Positions 1 to 7,124 of a DNA stretch of 9,402 nucleotides are shown here, piece by piece. The translations under genes and the position numbers were made by a program. Origin of the DNA: an uncultured Clostridium sp. (GTDB lineage Bacteria > Bacillota > Clostridia > TANB77 > CAG-508); contig USAE01000052.1 of the NCBI GenBank assembly GCA_900552655.1, positions 1 through 9,402 of the forward strand, read 5' to 3'. The notes under the pieces were generated by a model. It was not told where the DNA came from. It worked only from the letters and a program-made list of their open reading frames with translations, and searched no databases. Position 1 is the first letter of the stretch; every line of letters starts with the position of its first letter.

Positions 1-13
1 CTACTACTATATT

Positions 14-2077
14 TTAAATTATAATATTATAAATACTAGTAGTTATAAAACATATAAAAATTCCACATAAAGTTGGTAACAAGAAAGAAACGAAGGTCCA
101 TTTTAAACTTTTGGTTTCTTTTTTTATTGTTAGTAATGTAGTACCACATGGAAAATGTAGCAAGGTAAAAATCATTACATTAATTGCAGTAAGCAAGTTC
201 CAACCATTTTCCACTAAAATATTTCCAATAACACTAACATTTTCTATGTCTAATAATTGTTTATTTCCTAAATATCCCATTAAAATTATTGGTAATACTA
301 TTTCGTTAGCGGGAATACCTAAGATAAAACCAGCTAAAATATATCCATCTAACCCAATCAATTGTGCAAAAGGATTTAAAGAATTTGCAATAAAATCTAA
401 AATAGATATATTACCTATGTTTATATTAGAAAATAGCCATATTACGATTCCAGCTGGAGCAGCTACAGCTATGGCTTTACCAAGAATAAATAATGTTCTA
501 TCTAATAATGAACGAACTAATATTTTACCAATTTGTGGAGTTCTATAAGGTGGCAATTCTAAAGTAAAAGAAGAAGGTAAACCTTTTAGAACAGTTTTAG
601 AGAGTATTTTAGATACCAATAAAGTTAACAAAATTCCTAACAAAACAACTAACATAACAGTAATTGCGGCAACAAAACCAGATAGCATGCCAGCTATAGA
701 ACCAGAAAAAAATATTGTTGCTACAGTTATTAAAAAAGGAAATCTGCCGTTACAAGGAACAAAGCAATTAGTAAGAATTGCAATTAATTTTTCTCTTGGA
801 GAATTTATTATTCTTGTTCCAACAACAGCTGCAGCATTACAACCAAATCCCATACACATTGTAAGAGCCTGCTTACCAGATGTGCATGCACATTTAAAAC
901 ATCTGTCTAAATTAAAAGCAATTCTAGGTAAAAATCCTAAATCTTCTAATATAGTAAACAAAGGAAAAAATATAGCCATTGGTGGTAACATAACCGATAT
1001 TACCCATGTAACAGTTTGATATACTCCATCTACCATAATGCTTGTAAGCCATTCTGGTGAGTTAATATATTCAAAGCAAATTAGTAATTTTCCTTTTAAA
1101 ATTTCGAAAAAGCTTGAAAGCATTTGTGAAGGGTAATTGGCACCAACTATGGTAATCCAAAACAATAAGCATAGGAATAGCAACATAATAGGTATTCCAA
1201 ATTTTTTAGAAGTAAGAATTTTATCAATTTTGATCGTTTTTTTGGTGTAATTAATATCTTTGTATGTGCAAACTTTTTTGCTAATGTATTCACATCGTTT
1301 TAAAATGCTATTAAGAAGAGAAGTTTCTATGTTGTCGCTTGTAATGTCATTTCGAGCAAGTAAACATGAAATTTCAGCTAATTTGGAATTAATTTTATCG
1401 GTATTTAAAAGTATATTAAAATTTTTAGAAATAGAGTTAATTAAATCAGTATTGTTACATATCAATTTTAAGGCAATCCACCTAGAAATAAATGTAGGAG
1501 ATTTAATTTGTGGAATAAGCAAATTTATACTATCTTCTATACATGGCAAATATGTAACACAATTTGGATTATAAGAAACTTGATTTAAGCACATATTAAG
1601 TATTTCATTTTTTAAATTAATTAATGTCTTTTTCTTTTTACCAATTGTACCAACAACAGGTACGCCAAGTAAAGAAGAGAGTAATTTTAAATTTATATGT
1701 ATACCTTTCTTTTTAGCTTCGTCTAATAAGTTCACACATACAATTATATTACTAGTAACTTCCATTATTTGAAATACTAAGTTTAGATTTCTTTCTAAAG
1801 AAGTTGCATCAACCACAATTACTACAGCATCTAAAGGTTCAAAACATATAAAATTTCTAGCTATTTCTTCTTCTTCAGAATTGGACATAAGAGAATAAGT
1901 ACCAGGAATATCAACAACATTAAAATTGTAATTTTTAAACTTATAAAGTCCTTCACAATTACCAACAGTTTTGCCAGTCCAGTTACCAGTGTGTTGGTTC
2001 ATACCAGTTAAACTATTAAAAATAGTAGATTTCCCAACATTAGGATTTCCGACAAGAGCTAGTTTATAAGAAGACAT
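14..2077 (-). CDS. feoB: Ferrous iron transport protein B (FeoB)
   Basis: FeoB is the inner-membrane Fe(II) permease with a cytoplasmic G-protein domain. The GTPase domain shows G1 GNPNVGKS (residues 10-17), a G2 threonine near 37, G3 DIPG (56-59) and G4 NLLD (116-119). A linker region follows to about residue 290, then a membrane domain with many hydrophobic segments. This carries the two gate regions: MGFGCN near 406-412 followed by CFVPCNGRFP near 440, and LGIPANEIVLP towards the C-terminus. At 687 aa it is within the family range. The gate sequence follows what I recall as the clostridial variant (NAAAV, FVPCNGRFP) rather than the E. coli form. The start at 2077 has a good AAGAGGTGAT site just upstream. 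It lies about 100 bp downstream of feoA on the same strand, in the usual feoA-feoB order. The stop is TAA; any terminator lies beyond the window edge. The identification is very sure. Confidence 0.96.
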   Translation of the reverse strand: MSSYKLALVGNPNVGKSTIFNSLTGMNQHTGNWTGKTVGNCEGLYKFKNYNFNVVDIPGTYSLMSNSEEEEIARNFICFEPLDAVVIVVDATSLERNLNLVFQIMEVTSNIIVCVNLLDEAKKKGIHINLKLLSSLLGVPVVGTIGKKKKTLINLKNEILNMCLNQVSYNPNCVTYLPCIEDSINLLIPQIKSPTFISRWIALKLICNNTDLINSISKNFNILLNTDKINSKLAEISCLLARNDITSDNIETSLLNSILKRCEYISKKVCTYKDINYTKKTIKIDKILTSKKFGIPIMLLFLCLLFWITIVGANYPSQMLSSFFEILKGKLLICFEYINSPEWLTSIMVDGVYQTVTWVISVMLPPMAIFFPLFTILEDLGFLPRIAFNLDRCFKCACTSGKQALTMCMGFGCNAAAVVGTRIINSPREKLIAILTNCFVPCNGRFPFLITVATIFFSGSIAGMLSGFVAAITVMLVVLLGILLTLLVSKILSKTVLKGLPSSFTLELPPYRTPQIGKILVRSLLDRTLFILGKAIAVAAPAGIVIWLFSNINIGNISILDFIANSLNPFAQLIGLDGYILAGFILGIPANEIVLPIILMGYLGNKQLLDIENVSVIGNILVENGWNLLTAINVMIFTLLHFPCGTTLLTIKKETKSLKWTFVSFLLPTLCGIFICFITTSIYNIII

Positions 2078-2181
2078 AAAATCACCTCTTTATTTTATAA
2101 TATGAAAATGTAAAAATATAGTTACAAAAACTTCAGATACAATGAACCCAGGGGAGAAGACCTCGAATTTGGTAAATGAGT

Positions 2182-2412
2182 TTAGATTTTCACAATAATA
2201 TTTTTTGTATCTTCATTTCTAAGTGCAATTATTGTTCCTCTAATTAAATAAGCTGTAGGGTCTTTAAAAGGACTCCTAAATACAGGAGTTATATTAGAAT
2301 TTTCTATAATGCCTAAATCTAGTAATCTTCTTTTTATATTATAATTGCAATTAATACTTATAATTTTTGCTTTTTTTCCTATTGGCAAATTACTTAGTAA
2401 GCAAGTTTTCAT
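2182..2412 (-). CDS. feoA: Ferrous iron transport protein A (FeoA)
   Basis: FeoA is a small cytoplasmic SH3-like protein that works with FeoB in Fe(II) uptake. The sequence has the family pattern: a start of the LSNLPIGKKAKI type, a central RRLLDLGI helix-turn segment, then ITPVFRSPFKDPTAYLIRG and a final ALRNEDTKNIIV strand. I chose the ATG at 2412 (76 aa, MKTCLLSNLP), because GGTGGTG sits 6 bases upstream of it and the length fits the usual 70-80 aa. An in-frame ATG at 2427 would add five residues (MVVFT), but only AT-rich sequence precedes it and it lies inside that GGTGGTG site. feoB follows after about 100 bp, so the two are probably cotranscribed. I could not identify a convincing promoter or Fur operator upstream. 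Confidence 0.9.
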   Translation of the reverse strand: MKTCLLSNLPIGKKAKIISINCNYNIKRRLLDLGIIENSNITPVFRSPFKDPTAYLIRGTIIALRNEDTKNIIVKI

Positions 2413-2516
2413 AGTAAACACCACCATTTAAATAATATAATATTATGATTAAAATAAAGTAAAATCACTTATAGTAAACATAATTTATAATGTATAATAT
2501 GCAAAAATAAAAGGTA

Positions 2517-2544
2517 TTGACAAATAAAAATAATAATATAAAAT
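2517..2544 (+). promoter_or_regulatory. Putative SigA-type promoter of dut
   Basis: A perfect TTGACA (2517-2522) is followed after 16 bases by TAAAAT (2539-2544), an acceptable -10 box. The dut ribosome binding site AAAGGAGAGG (2561-2570) and the ATG at 2576 lie shortly downstream. The -10 is less certain than the -35, because the region is almost pure A and T and overlapping alternatives such as TATAAA (2537-2542) exist. Confidence 0.6.
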
Positions 2545-2575
2545 AAGAAAAAACATAGAAAAAGGAGAGGTAAAA

Positions 2576-3040
2576 ATGTCAAATAAAATAAGAGGATTTG
2601 AAGTTGCTAAAGGATTTGAAGATTGTAATATAAATATTCCTGTAAGAAAAACAAAATATTCAGCAGGGTATGATATGGAAGCGGCAGAAGATGTTATAGT
2701 ACCAAGTTTTAAGAAAGGGGATAAACCAACTTTAGTAAAAACAGGGCTTAAAGCATATATGCAAGATGATGAAGTTTTAATGTTATATAATAGAAGTTCT
2801 AACCCAAAGAAAAAGGGATTAATATTAGCAAATAGTGTAGGAGTAGTAGATAAAGACTATTATGGAAATTCAGATAATGACGGACATATTATGTTTGCTT
2901 TTTATAATATTAAAGATGAAGATATAGAAATAAAAAAAGGAGAAGCAATAGGACAAGGTGTATTCCAAAAATATCTAGTAGTTGATGACGATATTGCAGA
3001 GGGAACAAGAGTAGGTGGATTTGGTTCTACAAATAAATAA
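2576..3040 (+). CDS. dut: dUTP diphosphatase (dUTPase), trimeric type
   Basis: The enzyme hydrolyses dUTP to dUMP and pyrophosphate, which keeps uracil out of DNA and supplies dUMP for thymidylate synthesis. All five motifs of the trimeric family are visible: motif 1 AGYDMEA (30-36), motif 2 NRSSNPKKKG (72-81), motif 3 NSVGVVDKDYYGN (86-98) with the likely catalytic Asp92, motif 4 GEAIGQGVF (122-130), and the C-terminal arm RVGGFGSTNK (145-154), which closes over the nucleotide. The length of 154 aa is normal for the family. The start has a strong AAAGGAGAGG site 5 bases upstream and its own TTGACA promoter. The gene is divergent from feoAB and followed by its own terminator, so it is probably monocistronic. 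Motif 2 and the IGQG form of motif 4 resemble clostridial and phage enzymes, but no phage genes are nearby. Confidence 0.94.
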   Translation: MSNKIRGFEVAKGFEDCNINIPVRKTKYSAGYDMEAAEDVIVPSFKKGDKPTLVKTGLKAYMQDDEVLMLYNRSSNPKKKGLILANSVGVVDKDYYGNSDNDGHIMFAFYNIKDEDIEIKKGEAIGQGVFQKYLVVDDDIAEGTRVGGFGSTNK

Positions 3041-3129
3041 AAAAGATAGCCACGATTTATGCAAACAAAAAGCTGTAGAAAGTAGCTTAAGATTTATTTT
3101 AAATAAACATAAAAAAAGATATATCCTAT

Positions 3130-3163
3130 AAAACCTAGTAATGCTAACGGTTACAACGGTTTT
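3130..3163 (+). other. Possible folded RNA segment in the dut 3' region
   Basis: In the 138-base untranslated stretch between dut and its terminator, AAAACC (3130-3135) can pair with GGTTTT (3158-3163), and inside it GTAA (3138-3141) with TTAC (3151-3154). A further small hairpin, AAGCTG (3070-3075) with TAGCTT (3083-3088), lies upstream. The heptamer AACGGTT is present twice (3146-3152 and 3155-3161). I recognise no known riboswitch or small RNA. This may be only a folded 3' UTR. Confidence 0.25.
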
Positions 3164-3178
3164 GGGGCTTAAAAGCGA

Positions 3179-3209
3179 TTACCAAAAGTTTTGACTTTTG
3201 GTAATTTTT
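3179..3209 (+). terminator. Intrinsic terminator after dut
   Basis: A perfect 11-bp stem, TTACCAAAAGT (3179-3189) with ACTTTTGGTAA (3194-3204), has a 4-base TTTG loop and is followed by five T residues. It lies about 140 bases after the dut stop codon. The loop and 3' arm also carry the -35 box of the carD promoter. Confidence 0.85.
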
Positions 3210-3219
3210 GTAGTATAAT
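3191..3219 (+). promoter_or_regulatory. SigA-type promoter of carD, embedded in the dut terminator
   Basis: TTGACT (3191-3196), exactly 17 bases, then a perfect TATAAT (3214-3219). The spacer consists of the 3' arm of the terminator hairpin and its T tract. The predicted start of transcription is near 3226, giving a leader of about 37 bases before the carD ATG. Confidence 0.85.
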
Positions 3220-3262
3220 AAATATGTTGATAATCGAATAGACATTGAAAGGAGTGACTTGC

Positions 3263-3859
3263 ATGTTTAATGTAGGCGATAAAATTGTTTACCCTATGCA
3301 TGGGGCTGGTGTAATAGATGCAATAGAAGAAAAGGATATCTTAGGGGAGAAGCAAGCTTACTATATACTAAAGATGCCGGGAGAAGTTAAGGTAATGGTA
3401 CCAACAGCTAAAGCAGAAGAAATAGGGGTAAGAAGCATTATAGATAAGAGCAGTGCCGAAAAAGTATTCAGAGTTTTAGAGTCAGACGAAACAGAAATGT
3501 CTATGAACTGGAACAAACGTTATAGAGATAACATGGATAAAATGAAAAGTGGAGATATTTATAAAATAGCAGATGTTGTAAGAAACCTAAGCTTTAAACA
3601 AAAGGAAAAAGGTTTATCTACAGGGGAAAAGAAAATGCTATCAAATGCTAAACAAATTTTAGTAAGTGAATTAGTTCTTACAGAACATGCTTCACAAGGC
3701 GAAATAGAACAAATGGTAGAAAGTAAAATTTCAACATCATATGAAGAATATAAAATAGATGCAAATATATCTGCTTCAGACATAAGTAGCGACATAGTAA
3801 GCAAATTTATACCATTTAATTCAGACGAAATAGAAAATAAAAAAGTATCTAATAACTAA
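3263..3859 (+). CDS. CarD/CdnL-family transcriptional regulator
   Basis: CarD-family proteins bind the RNA polymerase beta subunit through an N-terminal RNAP-interacting domain and alter open-complex stability at promoters. The first 60 residues (FNVGDKIVYPMHGAGVID, the YYILKMP strand, then KVMVPTAKAEEIGVR) match that Tudor-like domain. The rest, to residue 198, is a mostly helical C-terminal domain that in relatives contacts promoter DNA near the upstream edge of the bubble; its segment NLSFKQKEKGLSTGEKKML is typical. I chose the ATG at 3263 because AAAGGAG lies 8 bases upstream. A TTG at 3245 in the same frame would place that site inside the coding region. The gene has its own strong promoter and terminator, so it is probably a single-gene unit. 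The neighbouring dnaG-rpoD unit encodes the sigma factor at whose promoters CarD would act. The family is clear; the direction of its effect here is not. Confidence 0.93.
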   Translation: MFNVGDKIVYPMHGAGVIDAIEEKDILGEKQAYYILKMPGEVKVMVPTAKAEEIGVRSIIDKSSAEKVFRVLESDETEMSMNWNKRYRDNMDKMKSGDIYKIADVVRNLSFKQKEKGLSTGEKKMLSNAKQILVSELVLTEHASQGEIEQMVESKISTSYEEYKIDANISASDISSDIVSKFIPFNSDEIENKKVSNN

Positions 3860-3860
3860 C

Positions 3861-3897
3861 AAAAGAGAGAAAGTAAATTTCTTTCTTTTATTTTTTT
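3861..3897 (+). terminator. Intrinsic terminator after carD
   Basis: AAAAGAGAGAAA (3861-3872) pairs with TTTCTTTCTTTT (3878-3889) as a 12-bp stem with one G-U pair. The loop is GTAAA, and A plus seven T residues follow (3891-3897). It begins two bases after the carD stop codon. The stem is AT-rich, so it may be moderately weak. Confidence 0.75.
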
Positions 3898-3975
3898 GCT
3901 AAAAAATTTATAAAACTATAGTTTTGTATACATAAAAGAAGGATTTATTGTTAAGTTGTCGAATATTAATTTATA

Positions 3976-4062
3976 GAGGAATTTTGCGCCATAAAGCAAA
4001 AAAGAGGAAAAAAAGTATTTATAAAATAAAAAGCAAAATTCCTCCTAAAAGAAAGGTAGGAA
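3976..4062 (+). promoter_or_regulatory. Structured dnaG leader with possible ribosome-site switch
   Basis: GAGGAATTTTGC (3976-3987) is perfectly complementary to GCAAAATTCCTC (4033-4044) over 12 bp, enclosing 45 bases. The 5' arm can instead pair locally: TTTTGC (3982-3987) with GCAAAA (3996-4001). The 3' arm includes TTCCT (4039-4043), complementary to AGGAA (4058-4062) over the dnaG ribosome binding region GGTAGG. The three pairings are mutually exclusive, as in an anti-anti-SD / anti-SD / SD arrangement. It matches no riboswitch class I know. The repeat is seen directly; the switching is inference. Confidence 0.45.
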
Positions 4063-4063
4063 A

Positions 4064-5845
4064 ATGATACGATATAGTGATGAACTTATAGATGAAATTA
4101 AAAACAATAACGATATTGTAGACGTTATATCACAATATGTACATTTAAAAAGAAGTGGAAGAAATTATTTTGGACTTTGTCCTTTCCACAACGAAAAATC
4201 ACCTTCCTTTGCAGTTTCTCCAGATAAGCAAATATTTCACTGTTTTGGTTGTGGAGTAGGTGGAAATGTAATTCATTTTATAAGTAAGATAGAAGGAATT
4301 AATTTTAGAGAGTCAATAGAACTACTTGCAGAAAGAGCAAATATAGTATTGCCAAAACTAGAAAATGTTGGTGATAATAAAACACAAGAATTAAAGGAGA
4401 AAATATACCAAATAAATAAAGAAACAGCATATTTTTATCACGAAAATTTGTACAAGCCAACAGCTAAAATGGCTCAAGAATATGTTAAAAAAAGAAAATT
4501 AAATAATTCTACATTAAAAGAATTTTTAATAGGATATTCGGGAAATTTTAATGAATTGTATAATTTCTTAAAATCTAAAGGATTTTCAGATGAAGCAATT
4601 TTGGCATCAGATTTAGTAAACAAAAATGATCGTGGTCAATATATAGACAGATTTAGACATAGGCTAATGTTTCCTATACAAGATGTAAGGGGAAGAATTA
4701 TAGCATTTGGAGGAAGAGTTTTAGATGACTCAAAACCAAAGTATATAAATTCACCAGAAAATTTAGTATATATTAAGGGAAGACATTTATTTGGTTTATA
4801 TAATGCAAAAAAACATGATACAAAAAAAATCTTAATAGTAGAAGGTTATATGGATGTAATATCATTACATCAAAGAGGAATAACAAATGTAGTGGCATCT
4901 TTAGGAACAGCAATGACAGAGGCGCAAGGCAGGCTCTTAAGAAGAAGTTCGGAGCAAATAGTTTTAGGTTATGATGCTGATGGGGCTGGTCAAGAAGCTA
5001 TTATAAGAGGGCTAGAAATATTAAGAAATTTAGGTTGTGATGTTAGAGTTTTACAAATCTCTGGTGCCAAGGATCCAGACGAATATGTTACAAAATATGG
5101 TCCAGAAAGACTAGTAAAATGTATTGATGATGCAATATCTTTGGTAGAATTTAAAGTAAGAGTTTTAAAGAAAAACTTAAACATAGAAAATACAAGTGAT
5201 AAAATAAAATTCTTAAATGAAATTGCTAAAATATTGGCAAAAGTTGAAAATAGTATGGAACAAGAAATATATATAGAAAAAATTTCTAAAGACTACGATA
5301 TTTCGAAAGATGCATTGTATTCTGAAATAAAGAAGATATTATATCCTAAAAATGCTAATTCAAAGGTTTTAGAAAAAAGGAATATTCAGTATAACATTCC
5401 TAAAAAAGAAGATACTAAAATTAGCGAATCTAGATTAAAAAGAGAAAACACAATAATTGCAATGCTTCTTATGTCAAATGTAAATGTATATTCTAAAATA
5501 AAAAATAAAATAAAGCCAGAAGATTTTAAACTAGAAAAGAATAAGAAAATTTTAGAAAAAGTTTATGGTGAATATGAAAAAGGCATTACAGAAATATATG
5601 ATGTTTTAAATTTATTCGAAGAAGAAGATATTATAAATCACATAACAGAAATTATGGCAAAAGATTATGGTATTACAGATATAGACAAAGGAATAGATGA
5701 CATATTAAGTACATATGAAAGAGAAAATTTAAAAGATAAAAGAGATGAAATATTAAGAGCTTTAGAAGATTCTACACTTAATAATGAAAGTAAGTTAAAG
5801 CTAGAGAGAGAATTAAATGACATAATTATTAAACTTGCGAAATAA
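4064..5845 (+). CDS. dnaG: DNA primase (DnaG)
   Basis: DnaG synthesises the RNA primers for lagging-strand and origin DNA synthesis, working with the DnaB helicase. The N-terminal zinc-binding domain shows C39, H42, C60 and C63 (CPFHNEKSPSF, then HCFGCGVGGN). The catalytic core follows, with a basic segment near FRHRLMFPIQDVRGRIIAFGGR and the TOPRIM domain. The TOPRIM acidic residues are visible as VEGYMDV (Glu260, Asp264) and GYDADGAG (Asp304, Asp306). The C-terminal part, from about residue 450, is helical, lysine-rich and less conserved, as expected for the helicase-binding domain. At 593 aa it is close to the E. coli enzyme (581 aa). The ATG at 4064 follows AAAGGTAGG, a moderate ribosome site that may be masked by leader pairing. 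rpoD starts 13 bp after the stop codon, so the two form an operon. No rpsU gene precedes it, unlike the enterobacterial order. Confidence 0.97.
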   Translation: MIRYSDELIDEIKNNNDIVDVISQYVHLKRSGRNYFGLCPFHNEKSPSFAVSPDKQIFHCFGCGVGGNVIHFISKIEGINFRESIELLAERANIVLPKLENVGDNKTQELKEKIYQINKETAYFYHENLYKPTAKMAQEYVKKRKLNNSTLKEFLIGYSGNFNELYNFLKSKGFSDEAILASDLVNKNDRGQYIDRFRHRLMFPIQDVRGRIIAFGGRVLDDSKPKYINSPENLVYIKGRHLFGLYNAKKHDTKKILIVEGYMDVISLHQRGITNVVASLGTAMTEAQGRLLRRSSEQIVLGYDADGAGQEAIIRGLEILRNLGCDVRVLQISGAKDPDEYVTKYGPERLVKCIDDAISLVEFKVRVLKKNLNIENTSDKIKFLNEIAKILAKVENSMEQEIYIEKISKDYDISKDALYSEIKKILYPKNANSKVLEKRNIQYNIPKKEDTKISESRLKRENTIIAMLLMSNVNVYSKIKNKIKPEDFKLEKNKKILEKVYGEYEKGITEIYDVLNLFEEEDIINHITEIMAKDYGITDIDKGIDDILSTYERENLKDKRDEILRALEDSTLNNESKLKLERELNDIIIKLAK

Positions 5846-5858
5846 TTAGGAGGTTATA

Positions 5859-7010
5859 ATGAAAAAAATAGAAGGACAAGGAGAAATAACAGAAAAAAAT
5901 AATGCTCAAGAATTAGAAAGAGCAGAAACAGAAAAAAAAGTAAAAAGAATTTTAGAGTTTGCAAAGAAAAATAAAAGAATAACTTATGGTGATTTGGCTG
6001 CAGAATTAGATGAATTATCAACAGAACAAATGGAAAGAGTATTTGATGCTCTAGAGAAAATGGGTGTTGATATTGGTAGAGATGATGATGAACTAGATGA
6101 AGAAGGTCCAGATGAAGAAGATTTACAAGAAGTTGAAGATTTAAAATTAGATGAAATTGATGTTGCAGGTTACGAAAGTAGTAACATAGATGATCCAGTT
6201 AGAATGTATTTAAGAGAAATAGGAAAAATTCCACTTCTTACATATGAAGAAGAACTAGATTTAGCAAAAAAAGTTTTAGAAGGTGATGAAGAAGCTAAAC
6301 AAAAATTAGCAGAGTCAAACTTAAGATTAGTAGTAAGTATTGCTAAAAAATATGTTGGTAGAGGAATGTTATTTTTAGATTTAATTCAAGAAGGTAATAT
6401 GGGTCTTATAAAAGCTGTAGAAAAATTTGACTATACTAAAGGATTTAAATTTAGTACTTATGCAACATGGTGGATAAGACAAGCAATTACAAGAGCTATA
6501 GCAGACCAAGCTAGAACTATAAGAATTCCTGTACACATGGTAGAAACTATTAATAAATTAATTCGTACATCTAGACACTTATTACAACAATTAGGAAGAG
6601 AGCCAACGCAAGAAGAAATTGCAGAAGAAATGGAAATGCCAGTTGAAAGAGTAATGGAAATTCAAAAAATTGCTCAAGATCCAGTTTCTTTAGAAACACC
6701 AATTGGTGAAGAAGATGATAGCCATTTAGGAGATTTTATTAAAGATGAGGATTCTCCAGAGCCACAAGATTCTGCAGCATATACTTTACTAAAAGAACAA
6801 TTAGAAGAAGTTATGAGTACTTTAACAGCTAGAGAGGCTAAGGTTTTAAAATTAAGATTTGGCTTAGAAGATGGAAAAGCTCGTACACTAGAAGAAGTGG
6901 GTAAAGAATTTAAAGTAACTCGTGAAAGAATTAGACAAATAGAAGCAAAAGCTTTAAGAAAATTAAGACATCCAAGTAGAAGCAAAAAATTAAAAGACTA
7001 TATGAGCTAA
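5859..7010 (+). CDS. rpoD: RNA polymerase primary sigma factor (RpoD/SigA)
   Basis: This is the housekeeping sigma factor that directs RNA polymerase to TTGACA/TATAAT promoters. Region 1.1 lies near residues 25-75, followed by a very acidic linker (DDDELDEEGPDEEDLQE). Region 1.2 (DPVRMYLREIGKIPLL) begins near 111. Regions 2.1-2.4 run from about 148 to 220, with NLRLVVSIAKKYVGRG and the -10 recognition and melting segment YATWWIRQAITRAIADQ. Region 3 is QLGREPTQEEIAEEM, and region 4.2 (TLEEVGKEFKVTRERIRQIEAKALRKLRH) holds the -35 reading helix. At 383 aa it has the short SigA form, lacking the long insert of E. coli sigma-70. The start has a strong AGGAGG site 7 bases upstream. It is the second gene of the dnaG-rpoD operon and is followed by an intrinsic terminator about 80 bases after the stop codon. 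Confidence 0.98.
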   Translation: MKKIEGQGEITEKNNAQELERAETEKKVKRILEFAKKNKRITYGDLAAELDELSTEQMERVFDALEKMGVDIGRDDDELDEEGPDEEDLQEVEDLKLDEIDVAGYESSNIDDPVRMYLREIGKIPLLTYEEELDLAKKVLEGDEEAKQKLAESNLRLVVSIAKKYVGRGMLFLDLIQEGNMGLIKAVEKFDYTKGFKFSTYATWWIRQAITRAIADQARTIRIPVHMVETINKLIRTSRHLLQQLGREPTQEEIAEEMEMPVERVMEIQKIAQDPVSLETPIGEEDDSHLGDFIKDEDSPEPQDSAAYTLLKEQLEEVMSTLTAREAKVLKLRFGLEDGKARTLEEVGKEFKVTRERIRQIEAKALRKLRHPSRSKKLKDYMS

Positions 7011-7091
7011 TAAAAAATACAAATGGAATTTTAAGAAAATTATGTTAATAATAGATCGAAAACTTATTATTTTAATTTATGAAATATATAG

Positions 7092-7124
7092 ACGCCTTAA
7101 AAACATTGACTTTAAGGCGTTTTT
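7092..7124 (+). terminator. Intrinsic terminator after rpoD
   Basis: A perfect 10-bp stem, ACGCCTTAAA (7092-7101) with TTTAAGGCGT (7111-7120), has a 9-base loop and is followed by TTTT (five T in a row counting the last stem base). It ends the dnaG-rpoD unit. The loop carries the -35 box for the next gene. Confidence 0.82.

Noticed and set aside
1..42. CTACTA (1-6) and TAGTAG (37-42) could form a hairpin around the feoB stop codon.
   Set aside because: The pairing is short with a long loop, and any T tract would lie outside the window.
111..1574. Three plus-strand frames (111-548, 687-1019, 1260-1574) within feoB.
   Set aside because: They are antisense shadows of the well-supported feoB gene, with no ribosome sites and no recognisable domains.
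2411..2480. ATAGTAAACA occurs at 2411-2420 and 2471-2480, exactly 60 bp apart, near the feoA start.
   Set aside because: The first copy overlaps the start codon and coding sequence; a single short AT-rich repeat is too weak to call an operator.
2428..2516. Search for a Fur box or promoter of feoAB in the feoA-dut gap.
   Set aside because: The sequence is nearly all A and T; many weak -10-like matches exist but no aligned -35/-10 pair or recognisable iron box stands out.
3245..3262. TTG start that would extend the CarD-family protein by six residues.
   Set aside because: The ribosome site AAAGGAG would lie inside the coding region, while the ATG at 3263 is at the right distance from it.
3559..3804. 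Minus-strand frame inside carD; likewise 4990-5184 in dnaG, 6674-6985 in rpoD, and plus-strand 8042-8308 in the anti-sigma gene.
   Set aside because: Each lies opposite a gene with clear family motifs and lacks a ribosome site.
3912..3925. Perfect 14-bp palindrome AAAACTATAGTTTT upstream of dnaG.
   Set aside because: Several palindromes of this size are expected by chance in AT-rich DNA of this length, and no clear promoter is aligned with it.
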